Of a DNA stretch of 6,919 nt, positions 6,277-6,919 are shown piece by piece. Source of the DNA: Bacteroidota bacterium (GTDB lineage: Bacteria > Bacteroidota > Bacteroidia > Chitinophagales > LD1); contig PLSN01000342.1 in NCBI GenBank assembly GCA_003165135.1, positions 1 to 6,919 on the forward strand. The letters run 5' to 3'. Position 1 is the stretch's first letter; every line of letters starts with the position of its first letter. A program made the position numbers and the translations under genes. Below the pieces are notes generated by a model. The model was not told the DNA's origin, ran no database searches, and saw only the letters and a list, made by a program, of their open reading frames with translations.

Positions 6277-6919
6277 ATGAAATATATCAAATACCTTTTT
6301 TACACACTGCTCACCGTGGTTATATTCTGCGCAGGATTTTATAAGTTTTGGTTTCTGCGTCAACCTGCCAGGAACACACCTCATGATAATCATCTTTTCA
6401 TCAGTCCTGCCAATGGCAAAATAGTATCGATCACCAGGTGGAACCAGGCCTACCTGGCTATCACCAAAGAGCAATACGGCCTCATCAATGTCTGGGCACA
6501 GGACGTAGACACAGCGGGCTACATGATCTCGATACAGATGGATCCGACACATGTGCACTACCAGCGCTCTCCGCTTGATGCGCAGATCATTTCGCATAAG
6601 CATAGCTCAGGTAGTTTCAATAATGCTCTTGGTTCTGACAATCCATACGGCATACGTTTCGAAAATGAGCATAACGAAATACTGATACAAACGGCTGATA
6701 GCAGCAGGTACAAGATCGTGCAGATAGCGGGATTTGTCGCTAGAAGAATTGTTGACTTCATACAACCAAATCAACAGGTCAAGCAAGGCGATGTGATAGG
6801 CCTGATCAAACTCGGCTCACAGGTCACAGTGATACTGCCTCACAATGTCAAGGTAGATGCCAAGGTTGGAGAGACGGTGATAGATGGTGAAAGTGTGCTG
6901 GCGGATATAACGGCAAAAC
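6277..6919 (+). CDS. Phosphatidylserine decarboxylase family protein (3' end cut by window edge)
   Basis: 214 residues are visible from the ATG at 6277; the frame is closed by a TAG at 6271-6273, so no earlier start exists. PSD makes phosphatidylethanolamine from phosphatidylserine at the inner membrane, using a pyruvoyl group formed by self-cleavage at a Ser. Residues about 5-27 form one membrane segment. FLRQPARNTP (26-35) corresponds to the family FFRDPxRxxP, FISPANGKIV (41-50) to SPADGKV, VHYQR (93-97) to VHVNR, RFENEHNE (127-134) to the NER block, IVQIAGFVARRIV (147-159) to the IAG.ARRI block, and IKLGSQVTVILP (177-188) to the LGS cleavage site with Ser181 as pyruvoyl precursor. The family length of about 220 means only a few residues are missing. 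The Asp of SPADG is Asn46 here, which is unusual because the matching Asp belongs to the catalytic triad of E. coli Psd (Asp90). It faces away from gcvH across the gene-free region. No clear promoter was found. Confidence 0.9.
   Translation, partial: MKYIKYLFYTLLTVVIFCAGFYKFWFLRQPARNTPHDNHLFISPANGKIVSITRWNQAYLAITKEQYGLINVWAQDVDTAGYMISIQMDPTHVHYQRSPLDAQIISHKHSSGSFNNALGSDNPYGIRFENEHNEILIQTADSSRYKIVQIAGFVARRIVDFIQPNQQVKQGDVIGLIKLGSQVTVILPHNVKVDAKVGETVIDGESVLADITAK

Noticed and set aside
6189..6344. A 51-codon frame starting GTG just upstream of and overlapping the PSD-family start (reads ENLKTQKSFFRKLSQYL at its beginning)
   Set aside because: It starts with GTG, overlaps the PSD coding region by 68 bp in another frame, is very rich in K, Q and H, and matches no family I know. 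It is more likely chance, though 6189-6276 could be tested for conservation.
6229..6603. A 124-codon leftward frame opposite the PSD-family gene
   Set aside because: It is a shadow of the clearly conserved rightward PSD reading frame and has no protein-like features.

Overview
The window looks like chromosomal DNA of a member of the Bacteroidota, probably near Chitinophagales/Saprospiria-type lineages. The signs are a DUF4286 protein (a family known mainly from this phylum), signal peptides ending in FAQ or FTQ, weak Shine-Dalgarno sequences, and a promoter of the TTG-N19-TAnnTTTG type ahead of gcvH. The lineage below phylum level is a guess. No transposase, integrase, phage gene, CRISPR array, rRNA or tRNA was seen.

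Layout: positions 1-69 appear to hold the last 22 codons of a rightward gene that meets the leftward block tail to tail. From 5371 down to 56 six genes run on the minus strand: gcvH (glycine cleavage H protein), a VanZ-family membrane protein, a secreted 603-residue TPR protein, a DUF4286 protein, a TIP30/HTATIP2-like NAD(P)-binding protein, and a secreted CapA-like protein. Spacings are 7, 74, 66 and 58 bp, then a 16-bp overlap, so this may be one transcript from the gcvH promoter with possible internal starts. From 5372 to 6276 lies a gene-free stretch of about 0.9 kb, rich in A/T tracts, short repeats and potential hairpins. From 6277 to the right edge is a rightward phosphatidylserine-decarboxylase-family gene, missing only its 3' end.

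The most striking item is the CapA-like protein. It aligns along the whole CapA/PGA_cap metallophosphoesterase-like fold, yet the metal-binding and catalytic positions appear replaced at every motif, and its C-terminus looks like a SPOR (peptidoglycan-binding) domain. It reads as a secreted pseudoenzyme anchored to the cell wall. The second item is the PSD-family protein, which keeps the Gly-Ser pyruvoyl cleavage site but has Asn in place of the conserved Asp of the SPADG motif. The third is the divergent intergenic region, which carries several near-matches to DnaA boxes and a long imperfect hairpin.

Functionally, gcvH and the oxidoreductase are metabolic, while VanZ, TPR, CapA/SPOR and PSD all point to the envelope (membrane, periplasm, peptidoglycan, phospholipid). 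No link beyond co-location can be proven from the sequence.
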